In this document: positions 32,389-42,240 of the stretch, piece after piece
How the letters are laid out: each line of letters begins with the position of its first letter
Position numbering within the stretch: position 1 is the stretch's first letter
Assembly: GCF_014647135.1 (NCBI RefSeq)
Contig: NZ_BMOP01000001.1
Coordinates: 186,001-250,000, forward strand
DNA length: 64,000 nucleotides
Reading direction: 5' to 3'
From: Shewanella xiamenensis
GTDB lineage: Bacteria; Pseudomonadota; Gammaproteobacteria; Enterobacterales; Shewanellaceae
Notes under the pieces: generated by a model
What the model was told of the DNA's origin: nothing
Database searches by the model: none
The model's input: only the letters and a program-made list of their open reading frames with translations
Position numbers and translations under genes: made by a program

Positions 32389-32952
32389 ATGAAATACTTA
32401 ACAATCAATATTTGGCTGTTGTCATTTGCACTATTCGGTGGTTTGGCCATCGGGAAAGCCAATGCCACCGATTCCCCCCATGTGTTAGGCGGCAGCTTAG
32501 GCTATGGTACCCAAGAGTTTGAAACTAAAAGCGGTAAATATGATGCGGGTGATACATTTACTGGCGACTTGTATTACCGCTATATGCTCAACGAGCATTT
32601 TGGATTTGAAGCGGGATATTTAGCGGGCTCTGGTGGCGTGGCGAGTGCGCTTGTTAGTGCGATCAGTGATATAAAAGACTTAGATTACCAAGGCGTGAGA
32701 GCTACTGCTTACGGTGAGTATGCTCTGTCTCGTGGTAATAGTCTGTATGCCAAACTTGGTGCAGCCTACACTAAAGTGAGTTATGAGTTTGAAAAGCAGG
32801 AGATGGATTCGGACGATGTGGGCTTTTACGGCGCTATCGGTTGGCAATATCGTTTTCGCTCTGGCTTTGGGCTAAACCTCGAATACCAATATGTGCCGAT
32901 GAAAGAGCTAGAGTTGCAAGGGGTAAACTTTGGTATCAGCTATCGTTTTTAA
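32389..32952 (+). CDS. Small outer membrane beta-barrel protein
   Basis: The 187-residue protein has a signal peptide (ending near ANA-TDS). An eight-strand-like barrel follows, with alternating hydrophobic/aromatic strands (VLGGSLGYGTQEFE, FTGDLYYRYMLNEHFGFEAGYLAG, NSLYAKLGAAYTKVSYEFE, VGFYGAIGWQYRF) and a terminal Phe (NFGISYRF). This is the OmpA-barrel/OmpX-like or AcfA-like class. No specific function can be assigned. It is a single gene with a weak terminator behind. Confidence 0.83.
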   Translation: MKYLTINIWLLSFALFGGLAIGKANATDSPHVLGGSLGYGTQEFETKSGKYDAGDTFTGDLYYRYMLNEHFGFEAGYLAGSGGVASALVSAISDIKDLDYQGVRATAYGEYALSRGNSLYAKLGAAYTKVSYEFEKQEMDSDDVGFYGAIGWQYRFRSGFGLNLEYQYVPMKELELQGVNFGISYRF

Positions 32953-33012
32953 CGGCTAAGGTGTTCCACTGGATTCGTCAATATTTGATTAAGTGGGTTC
33001 GTCTCAACTAAT

Positions 33013-33031
33013 CGCCTTTGGGCGCTTTTTT
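33013..33031 (+). terminator. Possible terminator after the barrel gene
   Basis: CGCC-TTTG-GGCG is followed by CTTTTTT. The stem is short but the T tract is good. Confidence 0.5.
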
Positions 33032-33194
33032 AATGGTTTTTTGAGGAAACTAAACCGAACTCCTCTCGGTCACAAAATCACAACAATTTGAGCTTGCACT
33101 CTTTTAATGCAATGAATGACAGGTTAGAGTAAAAATTCAACATTAAATAAGAGAGCATAAATGCTCCCTCGAGTGCAAAAGCAAAGGCGAAGTT

Positions 33195-34226
33195 ATGTCT
33201 AGGATTATCACCCAAATCGCCCCCGACAGTTTGATCAATGCCAAAGGTCAGCCACATTTTGGTCATTTCGACGGTATAGTCAGTCGCTTAGGTTTAGCGG
33301 ATTTTGCCTATTTCGATACTATGGATAAGCCCGCATCGGCTTGGGCGAAACGGTTTGACTATAAGCAGTTCCAATTTATTTCTATCGTTACGCCCCGTTA
33401 TATTATTGGTGTTGCGCTCGCGGATATCGCCTACCTCGGCAGTGGATTTTGTTATTTATACGATATTAAAAACAATAGGTTAACTCAGCAGGACTGGCTA
33501 AAATCCCTTGGGTTTGGCTACCGGATGACGCCTTCTCCAGCCAATGGCACGGCAACCATTGGCGGCAAAGGTAAGCGCATAACCTTTAAAATCCAAGAGG
33601 GGAGTTGGCATTTAGTCATTGATACTAAAAGCATTCAAGCCGATTTAACCTTACATGCATTGCCTTTAAGTTTACCTATGGCCATGTGTAGCCCCACGGG
33701 ATACAACGGCTGGACCTATACCCAAAAACACAATGGTTTGTCGGTCAAAGGACAACTCACCATAGACCATGAACCGCAGCCATTAAATTTCGCCCTCGCA
33801 GGCTATGATTTTTCCGCGGGATTTATGCGCCGAGATACCAGTTGGCGTTGGGCATCGCTGAGTGCGCAAATTGACGACGGAGTGATTGGATTAAATCTTG
33901 CTGCGGGCGTGAATGAAACTGGTGCTAATGAAAATGTGTTTTGGATCAATGGTGAGCGGCATTTACTCGGACCAGTACAATTTGAATTTGACCGTCATGG
34001 CCAGCAGGGCACAGATCTCTGGCGTATTCATAGTCACGATGGCCGTGTCGATTTAGAGTTTACCGCGAGAAATTGCCGTAGTGAGAAACGCAATTTTATC
34101 TTGCTGAAGAGTAACTTCCGTCAATATCTGGGGCTTTTTAGCGGTTTTATCATTGACAATCAGGGGCGGAAATTCCAACTCAACAATGTATTGGGATTAA
34201 CCGAGGATCATTACGCTCGCTGGTAG
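33195..34226 (+). CDS. DUF2804 domain protein
   Basis: The 343-residue protein matches the DUF2804 family: LADFAYFDTMDKPASAWAKRFDYKQFQFISIVTPRYIIGVALADIAYLGSGFCYLYD near the N-terminus, YDFSAGFMRRDTSWRWASLSA in the middle, and YLGLFSGFIIDNQGRKFQLNNVLGLTEDHYARW at the end. There are no membrane segments or obvious catalytic motifs. The family is uncharacterised; the fold is likely a lipocalin-like beta structure. It is followed at 52 bases by a fatty-acid-hydroxylase family gene, which suggests a lipid-related role (inference). Confidence 0.82.
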   Translation: MSRIITQIAPDSLINAKGQPHFGHFDGIVSRLGLADFAYFDTMDKPASAWAKRFDYKQFQFISIVTPRYIIGVALADIAYLGSGFCYLYDIKNNRLTQQDWLKSLGFGYRMTPSPANGTATIGGKGKRITFKIQEGSWHLVIDTKSIQADLTLHALPLSLPMAMCSPTGYNGWTYTQKHNGLSVKGQLTIDHEPQPLNFALAGYDFSAGFMRRDTSWRWASLSAQIDDGVIGLNLAAGVNETGANENVFWINGERHLLGPVQFEFDRHGQQGTDLWRIHSHDGRVDLEFTARNCRSEKRNFILLKSNFRQYLGLFSGFIIDNQGRKFQLNNVLGLTEDHYARW

Positions 34227-34278
34227 AACATAGGCAAATTTACGCTTTAATACAATAATAACAATAGGATAAAGGTAT

Positions 34279-35142
34279 ATGGATATCGCAGCGTTAATTA
34301 ATCATCCCGAAGTACTGTTACTGGTACTTGCCCCGCTGTTTTTTGTCTGCATGTTGCTGGAATGGTACTTAGGTGACAGAAGACAGAAACTGCCCGTTAG
34401 CGCCCGTTACTATCCAAAGGAAGTGTTGTGTAATTTTAGCCTCGCCGCCATGCACCAAGGAATGGATATTTTGGCGGGCTTGCTGATCGCTAAATTGTAT
34501 CTTGCGGTATTTGGTTGGAAATTATTCGATATTCAAATGGGGCCATTCAGCTTTGTGCTGCTGATGATTGCCCAAGATTTTTGCTATTACTGGTTCCATC
34601 GTGCGAGCCATAGAGTGCGTTGGATGTGGGCGGCCCACGTGGTGCACCATAGTTCGGAGAATATGAATTTTAGCACCGCGTTTCGCCAGAGTTTGATGTA
34701 TCCCTTCGCTGGTATGTGGGTGTTTTGGTTGCCGTTGGTAATTTTGGGTTTCGACCCTAATTGGGTGGTTTTTGTGGTGCTGCTCAATTTGGGATTACAG
34801 TTTTTTGTGCACACCCAAGCGGTGAGAAAACTCGGCCCATTGGAATGGCTGTTTAATACGCCTTCCCACCACAGGGTGCACCATGGGCGTAATCCGCAAT
34901 ATATCGATAAAAATTATGCCGGTATCTTGATTATCTGGGACAAACTTTTCGGTACCTTTGTTCCTGAAGAGGAAACCGTGATTTACGGCATCACTAAACC
35001 CGTCAACAGTTTTAATCCAATCAAAGTGACCTTTAGCGAATGGCGCGATATGTTTAGTGATGTCACGACTAAGGGGCTGGGCTTTTCAGAGCGGCTTAAG
35101 CTGTTATTCGCCCCTCCTGCCAGTCAGCAAAAAGATAAGTGA
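34279..35142 (+). CDS. Sterol desaturase / fatty acid hydroxylase family membrane enzyme
   Basis: The 287-residue integral membrane protein carries the di-iron histidine clusters of the family: HRASH at about residues 113-117, HVVHH at about 127-131, and HHRVHH at about 198-203. There are four hydrophobic helices. Members use O2 and a non-heme di-iron centre to hydroxylate or desaturate lipids or sterol-like compounds. The substrate is unknown here. It probably forms a two-gene unit with the DUF2804 gene. Confidence 0.9.
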   Translation: MDIAALINHPEVLLLVLAPLFFVCMLLEWYLGDRRQKLPVSARYYPKEVLCNFSLAAMHQGMDILAGLLIAKLYLAVFGWKLFDIQMGPFSFVLLMIAQDFCYYWFHRASHRVRWMWAAHVVHHSSENMNFSTAFRQSLMYPFAGMWVFWLPLVILGFDPNWVVFVVLLNLGLQFFVHTQAVRKLGPLEWLFNTPSHHRVHHGRNPQYIDKNYAGILIIWDKLFGTFVPEEETVIYGITKPVNSFNPIKVTFSEWRDMFSDVTTKGLGFSERLKLLFAPPASQQKDK

Positions 35143-35318
35143 GTTGCTTAAATTCAGGAATCATCCATCTTCAAATAGTGCAAATGGGTAATTGGAGTCA
35201 GATCTTAACCTTGCTAGCCTACTTTTCTTTTTTTGCAAATTAATCGCTGAAAAAATATACAGAATCACGCTTTGATGGTAATTTTTTGTACAAGTGATTC
35301 ATCTGAGTAGGTTGTCGT

Positions 35319-35954
35319 ATGGTTGATGAGCCGCATTTAACCTTAGAGGAATTAGCTTGTTTTAGAGAGCTATTTTCCCCCAATCGCATAACCCATAGCA
35401 CTGAGGACGCTCATCCTGAGCCTTTGGTTAACCATGTATTAACGGTCAAAACCGAGGTGCCACAGGCGCTTGCCTCGCTATTGGGTAAGGCCAAGTTGAC
35501 CCTATTGGCTGAAGTCGGCTCCTATAAGCTCTGGTTTCCCCTTGAGATGCGTCTCGATGATTTTGGCCAATTACAGCCAACTCTTGGGGTGCCTGAAGTG
35601 TTAGACGCAAAAGGGGCTGAGCGGAGTTGGCGTTTGACTCAGCCTGAAGATGTGTGGATCTTCGACCAAGATCAGGGCGAACAATGGTCTGTGGTGTCTT
35701 TATCGAGTTCTGGCATGGCGATTCGTGCTAAATCGTCACAACAGTTTGAACAGTTGGTCGATAGCCAAGAACTGCAATTACAGTTGCCCGAGGGTGAAAC
35801 CATGCGGGTTAAAATCGAGCCTATCCGCCATGAAGAGGGACTGGCGATTGTCAGATTTCAGGCCGAAGCCGAAGAGCGAGAAGCCCTACGTCAATTCCTC
35901 TTTAATCGTCACCGCAGTCAATATCCCAAGCTCTATGCCAGCTTGCGCGGATAA
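35319..35954 (+). CDS. PilZ-domain-like protein of unknown function
   Basis: The 211-residue soluble protein has a variable N-terminal half. The C-terminal half has ERSWRLTQP about 30 residues before VVSLSSSGMAIRAKS, then LQLQLPEGETMRVKIEPIRHEEGLAIVRFQ. The spacing of an Arg-rich motif, an SxxGM/A motif and a beta-barrel-like tail resembles the c-di-GMP-binding PilZ domain (RxxxR and [DN]xSxxG). The first motif is imperfect, so binding is uncertain. It stands alone between the hydroxylase and mpl. Confidence 0.6.
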   Translation: MVDEPHLTLEELACFRELFSPNRITHSTEDAHPEPLVNHVLTVKTEVPQALASLLGKAKLTLLAEVGSYKLWFPLEMRLDDFGQLQPTLGVPEVLDAKGAERSWRLTQPEDVWIFDQDQGEQWSVVSLSSSGMAIRAKSSQQFEQLVDSQELQLQLPEGETMRVKIEPIRHEEGLAIVRFQAEAEEREALRQFLFNRHRSQYPKLYASLRG

Positions 35955-36122
35955 GTGAGCCTAGTGGCATAATTCTGTTAGTTAAACTTCAGCCAATTGT
36001 TAAAATTTATTCCGTTCTCAGGATCTTTGCCGAAGATGTGGCTTTTCCGAGCTCCTAACCTGCCAATCTGCTGTGCTATGGATTAGAATAGCCTTGAATT
36101 CAAAAACATCAGAGCGAGCGGT

Positions 36123-37520
36123 ATGCACGTACATATTTTAGGAATTTGTGGAACCTTCATGGGTGGCCTAGCACTCTTGGCTAGGGCAAAAGGGCACAGA
36201 GTGACAGGCTCGGATGCCAACGTCTATCCACCGATGAGTACGCAGCTTGAAGAGCAAGGTATTGAACTTATTCAAGGTTTTGATCCAAGTCAGTTAGGTG
36301 AAGCGGGCAGTTATCCCGATCTTGTGGTGATTGGTAATGCCATGAGCCGAGGTAATCCTTGTGTCGAAGCGGTATTAAACCTTGGGATCCCTTACACCTC
36401 TGGACCACAGTTTTTAGCCGATCATATTCTGCCTGAGCGTTGGGTATTAGCCGTATCTGGTACCCATGGAAAAACCTCCACTTCAAGCATGCTGGCGTGG
36501 ATCTTAGAGGACTGTGGTTATCAACCCGGTTTCTTGATTGGCGGCGTGCCACAAAACTTTGGCGTGTCGGCCCGTTTAGGGGAATCGGCATTTTTTGTGG
36601 TCGAAGCCGATGAATACGACAGCGCCTTCTTCGATAAGCGTTCTAAATTTGTGCATTATCATCCCCGTACGCTGGTGATTAATAACCTCGAATTTGACCA
36701 TGCTGATATTTTTGCCGATTTAGCGGCGATCCAAAAACAGTTCCATCATTTGATCCGAACTGTGCCAGGACAAGGCAAAGTGATTTGGCCAGCCGATTCC
36801 CACGCGGTAAAGCAAACCATTGATATGGGCTGCTGGAGCGAACAAGAGACCTTCCATACCACTGATGCGACTAAAGGTTGGCATGCTAAGGCCTTAAGTG
36901 ATGATTGCCATGAGTTTGAAGTGTTTTTCGATGGCCTGTCCCAAGGTGTGCTCGATTGGGCACTGATTGGTCAGCACAATATTGAAAATGCAGTAATGGC
37001 CATCGCTGCCGCGCGCCATGTTGGGGTTAAACCGAGTGCTGCGATTGATGCATTAACCCGCTTTGTACCGCCGAAACGTCGCCTAGAGTTGTTGGGCACT
37101 GTCCACGGCGTCAGCGTATACGATGATTTTGCCCACCATCCAACGGCGATTGCGACCACCATTAAGGGCATGCGTGCCAAGGTCGGTCAAAGCAAAATCA
37201 CTATTGTATTAGAACCTCGCTCGAACACGATGAAGAGTGGAGTGCATAAAGACACTTTGGCCCATTCCATGCTGCAAGCGGACGAAGCCTTTTTATATCA
37301 AGCCGATACTATCGATTGGAATATGAAAGAGGCGATGGAAGCAGCGGTGATCCCTGTGACTGTCCTGCATCAAATTGATGATGTTGTCGCTAAAGTGGCT
37401 GCCTCGGCAAAAGCGGGTGACACTATCGTGGTGATGAGTAACGGTGGTTTTGGCGGCTTACATAAAAAGCTGTTGGCGGCGCTTGAAGTTAGCCCACAGT
37501 TTGTTCAGCAGGCGGACTAA
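36123..37520 (+). CDS. mpl: UDP-N-acetylmuramate:L-alanyl-gamma-D-glutamyl-meso-diaminopimelate ligase
   Basis: Mpl reattaches recycled murein tripeptide to UDP-MurNAc, joining the wall recycling route fed by AmpG. The 465-residue protein is a Mur ligase. It has an N-terminal UDP-binding domain ([31 protein letters not shown]), the ATP loop [15 protein letters not shown], the [16 protein letters not shown] segment and [11 protein letters not shown]. The C-terminal domain has [10 protein letters not shown] and [11 protein letters not shown]. It lies one base before ubiX. Confidence 0.96.
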   Translation: MHVHILGICGTFMGGLALLARAKGHRVTGSDANVYPPMSTQLEEQGIELIQGFDPSQLGEAGSYPDLVVIGNAMSRGNPCVEAVLNLGIPYTSGPQFLADHILPERWVLAVSGTHGKTSTSSMLAWILEDCGYQPGFLIGGVPQNFGVSARLGESAFFVVEADEYDSAFFDKRSKFVHYHPRTLVINNLEFDHADIFADLAAIQKQFHHLIRTVPGQGKVIWPADSHAVKQTIDMGCWSEQETFHTTDATKGWHAKALSDDCHEFEVFFDGLSQGVLDWALIGQHNIENAVMAIAAARHVGVKPSAAIDALTRFVPPKRRLELLGTVHGVSVYDDFAHHPTAIATTIKGMRAKVGQSKITIVLEPRSNTMKSGVHKDTLAHSMLQADEAFLYQADTIDWNMKEAMEAAVIPVTVLHQIDDVVAKVAASAKAGDTIVVMSNGGFGGLHKKLLAALEVSPQFVQQAD

Positions 37521-37521
37521 T

Positions 37522-38181
37522 ATGGCCTATGCCAAATCTGAGAAAGCCATTAGCTTAGCCTGGACAGGAGCCTCGGGTGCGCCCTATGGTTTGAAGTTAT
37601 TAGAATGCTTATTAGCCTCGGGCTACCAAGTTTTTTTAATGATCTCAAGCGCTGCACGTGTGGTGCTGGCGACTGAACATGGCTTGCAACTCAGTGCTAA
37701 CAGCGATAAAGCTAAGGCGCAATTGTTAGAGGTGCTTGCAGAAAAGAATGCGACTTTATCTGGCGAGTTAGTGGTATTAGGCAAGGATGAGTGGTTTTCG
37801 CCGCCAGCCTCCGGCAGTGCTGCACCCAAACAAATGGTGATCTGTCCTTGCTCGACTGGGACACTGGCAGCTGTTGCGACGGGAATGAGCAATAATTTGC
37901 TCGAGCGCGCGGCAGATGTGGTGTTAAAAGAACGTGGTCAACTGATCCTCGTTCCGCGGGAAACTCCCTTTAATGCCATACACTTAGAGCATATGCTCAA
38001 CCTATCGCGCTTAGGTGTCACTATTATGCCTGCGGCGCCTGGCTTTTATCATAATCCCAAATCGGTTGAAGATCTGGTAGACTTCATGGTCGCTCGAATC
38101 CTCGATCATTTGGGCGTTGACCATGCATTAACGAGTCGTTGGGGTTATGACAAACACTCCCCTACTGACATCGACAATTGA
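37522..38181 (+). CDS. ubiX: Flavin prenyltransferase UbiX
   Basis: UbiX prenylates FMN to make prFMN, the cofactor of the UbiD decarboxylase in ubiquinone synthesis. ATG 37522, one base after the mpl stop, gives 219 residues, and the open frame upstream (from 37444) overlaps mpl. Features are [21 protein letters not shown] (flavin-binding), [55 protein letters not shown], and [12 protein letters not shown]. It probably shares a transcript with mpl and hpt. Confidence 0.94.
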   Translation: MAYAKSEKAISLAWTGASGAPYGLKLLECLLASGYQVFLMISSAARVVLATEHGLQLSANSDKAKAQLLEVLAEKNATLSGELVVLGKDEWFSPPASGSAAPKQMVICPCSTGTLAAVATGMSNNLLERAADVVLKERGQLILVPRETPFNAIHLEHMLNLSRLGVTIMPAAPGFYHNPKSVEDLVDFMVARILDHLGVDHALTSRWGYDKHSPTDIDN

Positions 38182-38188
38182 GACTGAT

Positions 38189-38719
38189 ATGAAACACACC
38201 ACCGAAGTGATGATCTCCGCTGAAGAGATTAGCCAAAAATTGGATCAAATGGCCGAGCAAATCAATGCCCACTATGCCAACAGCGAGCGTTTGCTGATGG
38301 TGGGATTATTAAAAGGCTCAGTCGTATTTATGGCTGATCTGTGCCGCCGTATTAAAGGCCATGTTGAAATCGATTTTATGTCGGTTTCGAGTTATGGCAA
38401 TTCCATGACCAGCTCACGTGATGTGAAAGTGCTGAAGGATGTGCAATCGGATATCGCGGGCCGCGACGTGCTGATTGTGGAAGACTTGATTGACTCGGGC
38501 AACACCTTAAACAAAGTGCGCGAAATGCTGTTATTGCGTGAGCCAAAGAGCTTAGCCCTGTGCACTCTGTTGGATAAACCCGAGCGCCGCGAAGTGGATG
38601 TAAAAGTCGACTTTATCGGTTTTACTATCCCAGATGAGTTTATTGTGGGTTACGGCATCGATTATGCTGAGCAATATCGCAACTTGCCTTATATCGCTAA
38701 AGTGGTGCCGCTCGAATAA
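38189..38719 (+). CDS. hpt: Hypoxanthine phosphoribosyltransferase
   Basis: Hpt salvages hypoxanthine (and guanine) with PRPP to IMP/GMP. ATG 38189 gives [14 protein letters not shown] and 176 residues against 178 in E. coli; an upstream Met at 38147 overlaps ubiX. The PRPP loop is [11 protein letters not shown], with [13 protein letters not shown] and [21 protein letters not shown] also visible. It consumes the PRPP made by Prs. A strong terminator follows, then yadG; E. coli has the same hpt-(can)-yadG-yadH order. Confidence 0.95.
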   Translation: MKHTTEVMISAEEISQKLDQMAEQINAHYANSERLLMVGLLKGSVVFMADLCRRIKGHVEIDFMSVSSYGNSMTSSRDVKVLKDVQSDIAGRDVLIVEDLIDSGNTLNKVREMLLLREPKSLALCTLLDKPERREVDVKVDFIGFTIPDEFIVGYGIDYAEQYRNLPYIAKVVPLE

Positions 38720-38740
38720 GCCCAGATGCGTTATGACTCA

Positions 38741-38766
38741 AACTCCCGCCTAGGCGGGAGTTTTGT
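38741..38766 (+). terminator. Intrinsic terminator after hpt
   Basis: AACTCCCGCC pairs with GGCGGGAGTT with a 2-base centre, followed by TTGTTTTG. Confidence 0.85.
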
Positions 38767-38970
38767 TTTGTGTAGAAAGTTGGTCACACCAATGCGGTTT
38801 GGTATAACTGACCTATGTATGGTGCTCTATTAGTTATTTTTAATAAATTAATAACTATTTTTTCAATCAATTAGAGTCATAATTCGTTTTTATACAGCTT
38901 AGCGTATTGCATTTGCTGTTTTCGTCACCATTTTAGTATTTCGTTTATTCTTTCAGGATCAGGTAGCACT

Positions 38971-39909
38971 ATGGCCAAGCATGCCCATGCTCTCGTACTC
39001 GAGGGGCTAAAAAAAACCTACAAAGGCGGTGTAGAAGCGGTAAAGGGCATTAGCCTTACCGTTGAACAGGGAGACTTTTTTGCACTGTTAGGCCCTAACG
39101 GCGCGGGTAAGTCGACTACCATTGGGATTATCAGCTCCTTGGTGCAGAAAACCGCTGGTTCTGTGCAGGTTTTTGATTTTGATATTGATAAGCAACTCGA
39201 AGAAGCCAAGCTGTGTATTGGTTTAGTGCCGCAAGAGTTTAACTTCAACCAGTTTGAAACGGTACTGCAAATTGTGGTGAATCAGGCGGGTTATTATGGC
39301 GTACCTAAGGCCGTGGCTCTTGAGAGAGCCCAAAAATACTTAAGCCAGCTGGATTTGTGGGAGAAGCGTAATAGTCAGTCTCGCACCTTGTCGGGGGGGA
39401 TGAAGCGGCGGTTAATGATTGCCCGCGCCCTGATGCACGAACCTAAGTTACTGATCTTAGATGAACCAACTGCGGGGGTCGATATTGAGCTACGACGCTC
39501 AATGTGGGAATTCCTCAAGCAAATTAATCAGCAGGGTGTGACGATCATTCTAACTACCCACTACCTTGAAGAAGCAGAAATGCTCTGTCGCAATATCGGC
39601 ATTATTGATAAGGGCGTGCTGGTGGAATGCACGAGCATGAAGGCCTTGCTGAGTAAGCTGAATCTCGAAACCTTTATCCTCGACCTACGCCGCGATATCG
39701 ATGTCGCCCCCACTCTCGAGGGTATGGTGTGCCGTTTAACCGATCCGCATACCTTAGAGGTCGATGTGGCAAAGGAGCACAATCTCAATGATGTGTTTAC
39801 CCAATTAACCGCGGCCAATGTGGAAGTGTTGTCGATGCGCAATAAGTCCAATCGATTAGAAGAATTGTTTGTGGAGTTAGTGAAGAAAACCCAAGGAGCT
39901 AAGGCATGA
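38971..39909 (+). CDS. yadG: ABC transporter ATP-binding protein, YadG type
   Basis: The 312-residue ATPase has Walker A GPNGAGKSTT, Q-loop VPQEF, signature LSGGMKRR and Walker B LLILDEPTAGVD, followed by the switch His in TTHYLEEAE. The C-terminal extension of about 90 residues is typical of exporters of the drug/O-antigen class. It is translated together with the permease yadH (ATGA overlap). The substrate is unknown. The 250-base region upstream contains an AT-rich inverted repeat (38831-38857). Confidence 0.93.
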   Translation: MAKHAHALVLEGLKKTYKGGVEAVKGISLTVEQGDFFALLGPNGAGKSTTIGIISSLVQKTAGSVQVFDFDIDKQLEEAKLCIGLVPQEFNFNQFETVLQIVVNQAGYYGVPKAVALERAQKYLSQLDLWEKRNSQSRTLSGGMKRRLMIARALMHEPKLLILDEPTAGVDIELRRSMWEFLKQINQQGVTIILTTHYLEEAEMLCRNIGIIDKGVLVECTSMKALLSKLNLETFILDLRRDIDVAPTLEGMVCRLTDPHTLEVDVAKEHNLNDVFTQLTAANVEVLSMRNKSNRLEELFVELVKKTQGAKA

Positions 39910-40676
39910 AACAGCTGTATTTTATCGCCTTCAAAAGCATATTAACCAAGGAAATCAATCGTTTTACTCGGATCTGGATCCAGACCTTAGTTCCGCCTGC
40001 AATCACTATGACCTTGTATTTTTTGATTTTTGGTAACTTGGTCGGTAGCCGCATTGGTGATATGGGGGGTGTATCTTATATGGAGTTTATCGCGCCAGGC
40101 CTAATCATGATGTCGGTGATCACTAACTCCTATTCGAATGTGGCGAGTTCTTTTTATAGCGCGAAATTTCAGCGCAATCTCGAGGAGTTAATGGTCGCGC
40201 CCGTACCTCACTATGTGATGATCGCAGGCTATGTAGGGGGCGGTGTCGCTCGGGGGTTATGCGTTGGTTTAATCGTGACGCTAGTCGCCATGTTCTTTGT
40301 CGACATCAGTTTGCACCATGCAGGCTTAGTCGTCATGACGGTATTTTTAACCTCAGTGTTATTCTCCTTAGGGGGATTAATTAATGCGGTATTTGCCAAG
40401 AGTTTCGATGATATCAGCATCATCCCGACGTTTGTGCTCACGCCATTAACTTACCTTGGTGGCGTATTCTATTCACTGTCGTTACTGCCATCCTTTTGGC
40501 AAGGCGTGTCGGCACTGAACCCTGTGGTCTATATGATCAACGTCTTCCGTTACGGTTTCTTAGGTTTTGCCGATATCAGCATTCCGCTTTCTATTGGCAT
40601 CATGGTGGGCTTTTGCGCTGTACTTTGGGGTGTTGCGTATTACCTTATTTCAAGAGGTATTGGGCTGCGTTCGTAG
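39906..40676 (+). CDS. yadH: ABC-2 type permease, YadH type
   Basis: The 256-residue membrane protein has six hydrophobic helices and the ABC-2 permease signature SRGIGLRS at the end. ALNPVVYMINVFRYGFLG is just before it. The length equals E. coli YadH. It pairs with YadG as a probable half-exporter of unknown substrate. Confidence 0.93.
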   Translation: MKQLYFIAFKSILTKEINRFTRIWIQTLVPPAITMTLYFLIFGNLVGSRIGDMGGVSYMEFIAPGLIMMSVITNSYSNVASSFYSAKFQRNLEELMVAPVPHYVMIAGYVGGGVARGLCVGLIVTLVAMFFVDISLHHAGLVVMTVFLTSVLFSLGGLINAVFAKSFDDISIIPTFVLTPLTYLGGVFYSLSLLPSFWQGVSALNPVVYMINVFRYGFLGFADISIPLSIGIMVGFCAVLWGVAYYLISRGIGLRS

Positions 40677-40702
40677 ATAACTATTTAATGTTGTGACTTT
40701 GG

Positions 40703-40727
40703 AAGGCATAAAAATTTATGCCTTTTT
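40703..40727 (+). terminator. Intrinsic terminator after yadH
   Basis: AAGGCATAAA pairs with TTTATGCCTT, followed by TTTT. Confidence 0.82.
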
Positions 40728-40822
40728 TATGCGCAAGCTTTTGTTTAAGGAGTATATAGCTTCATTTTTGATGATACCTTGCTAAGGTAATACTTTAAGT
40801 TGGTTTGAAATGAAGGATGAGC

Positions 40823-41326
40823 ATGTATAGGACTTTATATATACTAATTGTGGGTTGCTTATTGGGTTGTTCGAACGCTAAAAATGAAGTAAGAGCCAGC
40901 GACACTCTTTCAACTAGCAATGGTCAAGTAACAACTTTGTCGACGGAGGGGGATAATTATCCACAAAACAATCCCTCATCAACACAGTCAAAAGGCTTGG
41001 TTCAGGAAAATAAATTATACAGTTATCAATTTAATGAACGTCAGTTTACCGCGCATACAGCTCGACTAGTTAAAGGAACAGTGGTTTACGATACGCAAAT
41101 ATCGACGTTTGGACAGCTTAGAGGCTCATTCGTGCTGGTTTCTAAATCCGATTTAGTAGCATTATCCTCTAGTTTTCGGATTGAGCGCATTGCAGGTAAT
41201 ACTTATCGACTAATACCAATCGATAGCTCTCTTTTATTATTAGATATTCTTAAAAGGCTACAGAAATTAGGTCAAGTTGAATTAGAGGTGGATTACACTT
41301 CGCGAGATAAAAATTCAGAAATGTAG
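40823..41326 (+). CDS. Small lipoprotein of unknown function
   Basis: ATG 40823 is preferred because AAGGA lies five bases upstream; an ATG at 40817 overlaps that site. The 167-residue protein has a lipoprotein signal with lipobox LLGC (MYRTLYILIVGCLLGCSN). A Ser/Thr/Asn-rich linker follows, then a domain of about 100 residues (YSYQFNERQFTAHTARLVKGTVVYDTQISTFGQLRGSFVLV). No family was recognised. Its right neighbour is an insertion sequence starting about 20 bases after the stop. Confidence 0.7.
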   Translation: MYRTLYILIVGCLLGCSNAKNEVRASDTLSTSNGQVTTLSTEGDNYPQNNPSSTQSKGLVQENKLYSYQFNERQFTAHTARLVKGTVVYDTQISTFGQLRGSFVLVSKSDLVALSSSFRIERIAGNTYRLIPIDSSLLLLDILKRLQKLGQVELEVDYTSRDKNSEM

Positions 41327-41379
41327 TATTTAAGGAATTATTTTATCTCGTCCTGAAATAAGTTGACACTTATTTCCAC

Positions 41380-42240
41380 CTAAAACGCCTGATACACCTT
41401 ATCGAGCGTTTTGTATTTTAAGGCCAAATAGGACCTCCGTTGATTATAAATAGCTACCGCTTCTGTCACCATTTGTCGCGCCTCCTCCAGCGTTGCGGGC
41501 TTATGTGTTAAAAGTTCCTGCTTCAAGATGCCATTCACTCGCTCTGCTAAGGCATTTTGAGAGCAGTCATATCCGTCTGTCATTGAGCATATCACACCAT
41601 GATGTGCGTGAACCGCTTGATAAACGTTTGAGCAGTACTGTATCCCTCGGTCTGAGTGGTGTATCAGCGGTTTATCTTTGTTTTGTCGCTGCTTCTGTGC
41701 CCGTTTGTAGGCCGTTAGCACCCCGTCTGTTTTAAGATTATCATCAACATGATAACCCACGATTTTTCGTGACCAGGCATAGGTCACCAAGCTTAAATAG
41801 GCTTCATTATCTTGCAGTGGCAGATAGGTAATATCAGCCACCCAGGCTTGCTCTGAACGGCTGATGTTCACTTGTTGCTCACTGGGCTTAAGCAAGTTGG
41901 GATGACACCTAAATCGATGATGACTATGGGGCGTTTTAGGGTATGCCCGTTTCGGCGTGACCAACAAACGATGCGCCCTAAGACAGCGAAATAACCGGTC
42001 TCATCCTATCACTATTTGATGCATTTTGTTCAGTAAATACTGCTGTTTGCGTGTACCGACTCGCGGTTGAAATAACCGTTCATATTGCACCGTTTGCAAC
42101 ACTTGTTGCTCCCTTTGCTCCCATTCTGTTTGCCGCTGGCATTGCTGATAATACGCTTGGCGACTGATGCCAAGGTAGCGACAGCATTGAGTGACGTGAT
42201 AACCTATGGCCGTTTTTTCTTGGAGCGTTTCGCGTGTGGC
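41380..42240 (-). pseudogene. IS3-family orfB (DDE integrase part) with in-frame TGA
   Basis: Reading orfB from about 42235 gives QEKTAIGYHVTQCCRYLGISRQAYY, then RVGTRKQQYLLNKMHQIVIG, then TGA at 42001-42003. It continues with DRLFRCLRAHRLLVTPKRAY and the catalytic core (WVADITYLP, HHSDRGIQY, NALAERVNGILK: Asp, Asp, Glu). The TGA stands where IS3 relatives have a sense codon, most likely Arg CGA changed to TGA. The last 195 codons remain open but lack the N-terminal part, so the transposase is dead. Confidence 0.85.

Noticed and set aside
42001-42003. TGA in IS3 orfB as a recoding or selenocysteine site
   Set aside because: There is no SECIS-like structure, and relatives have a sense codon there. 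OrfA is also broken, so decay is simpler.
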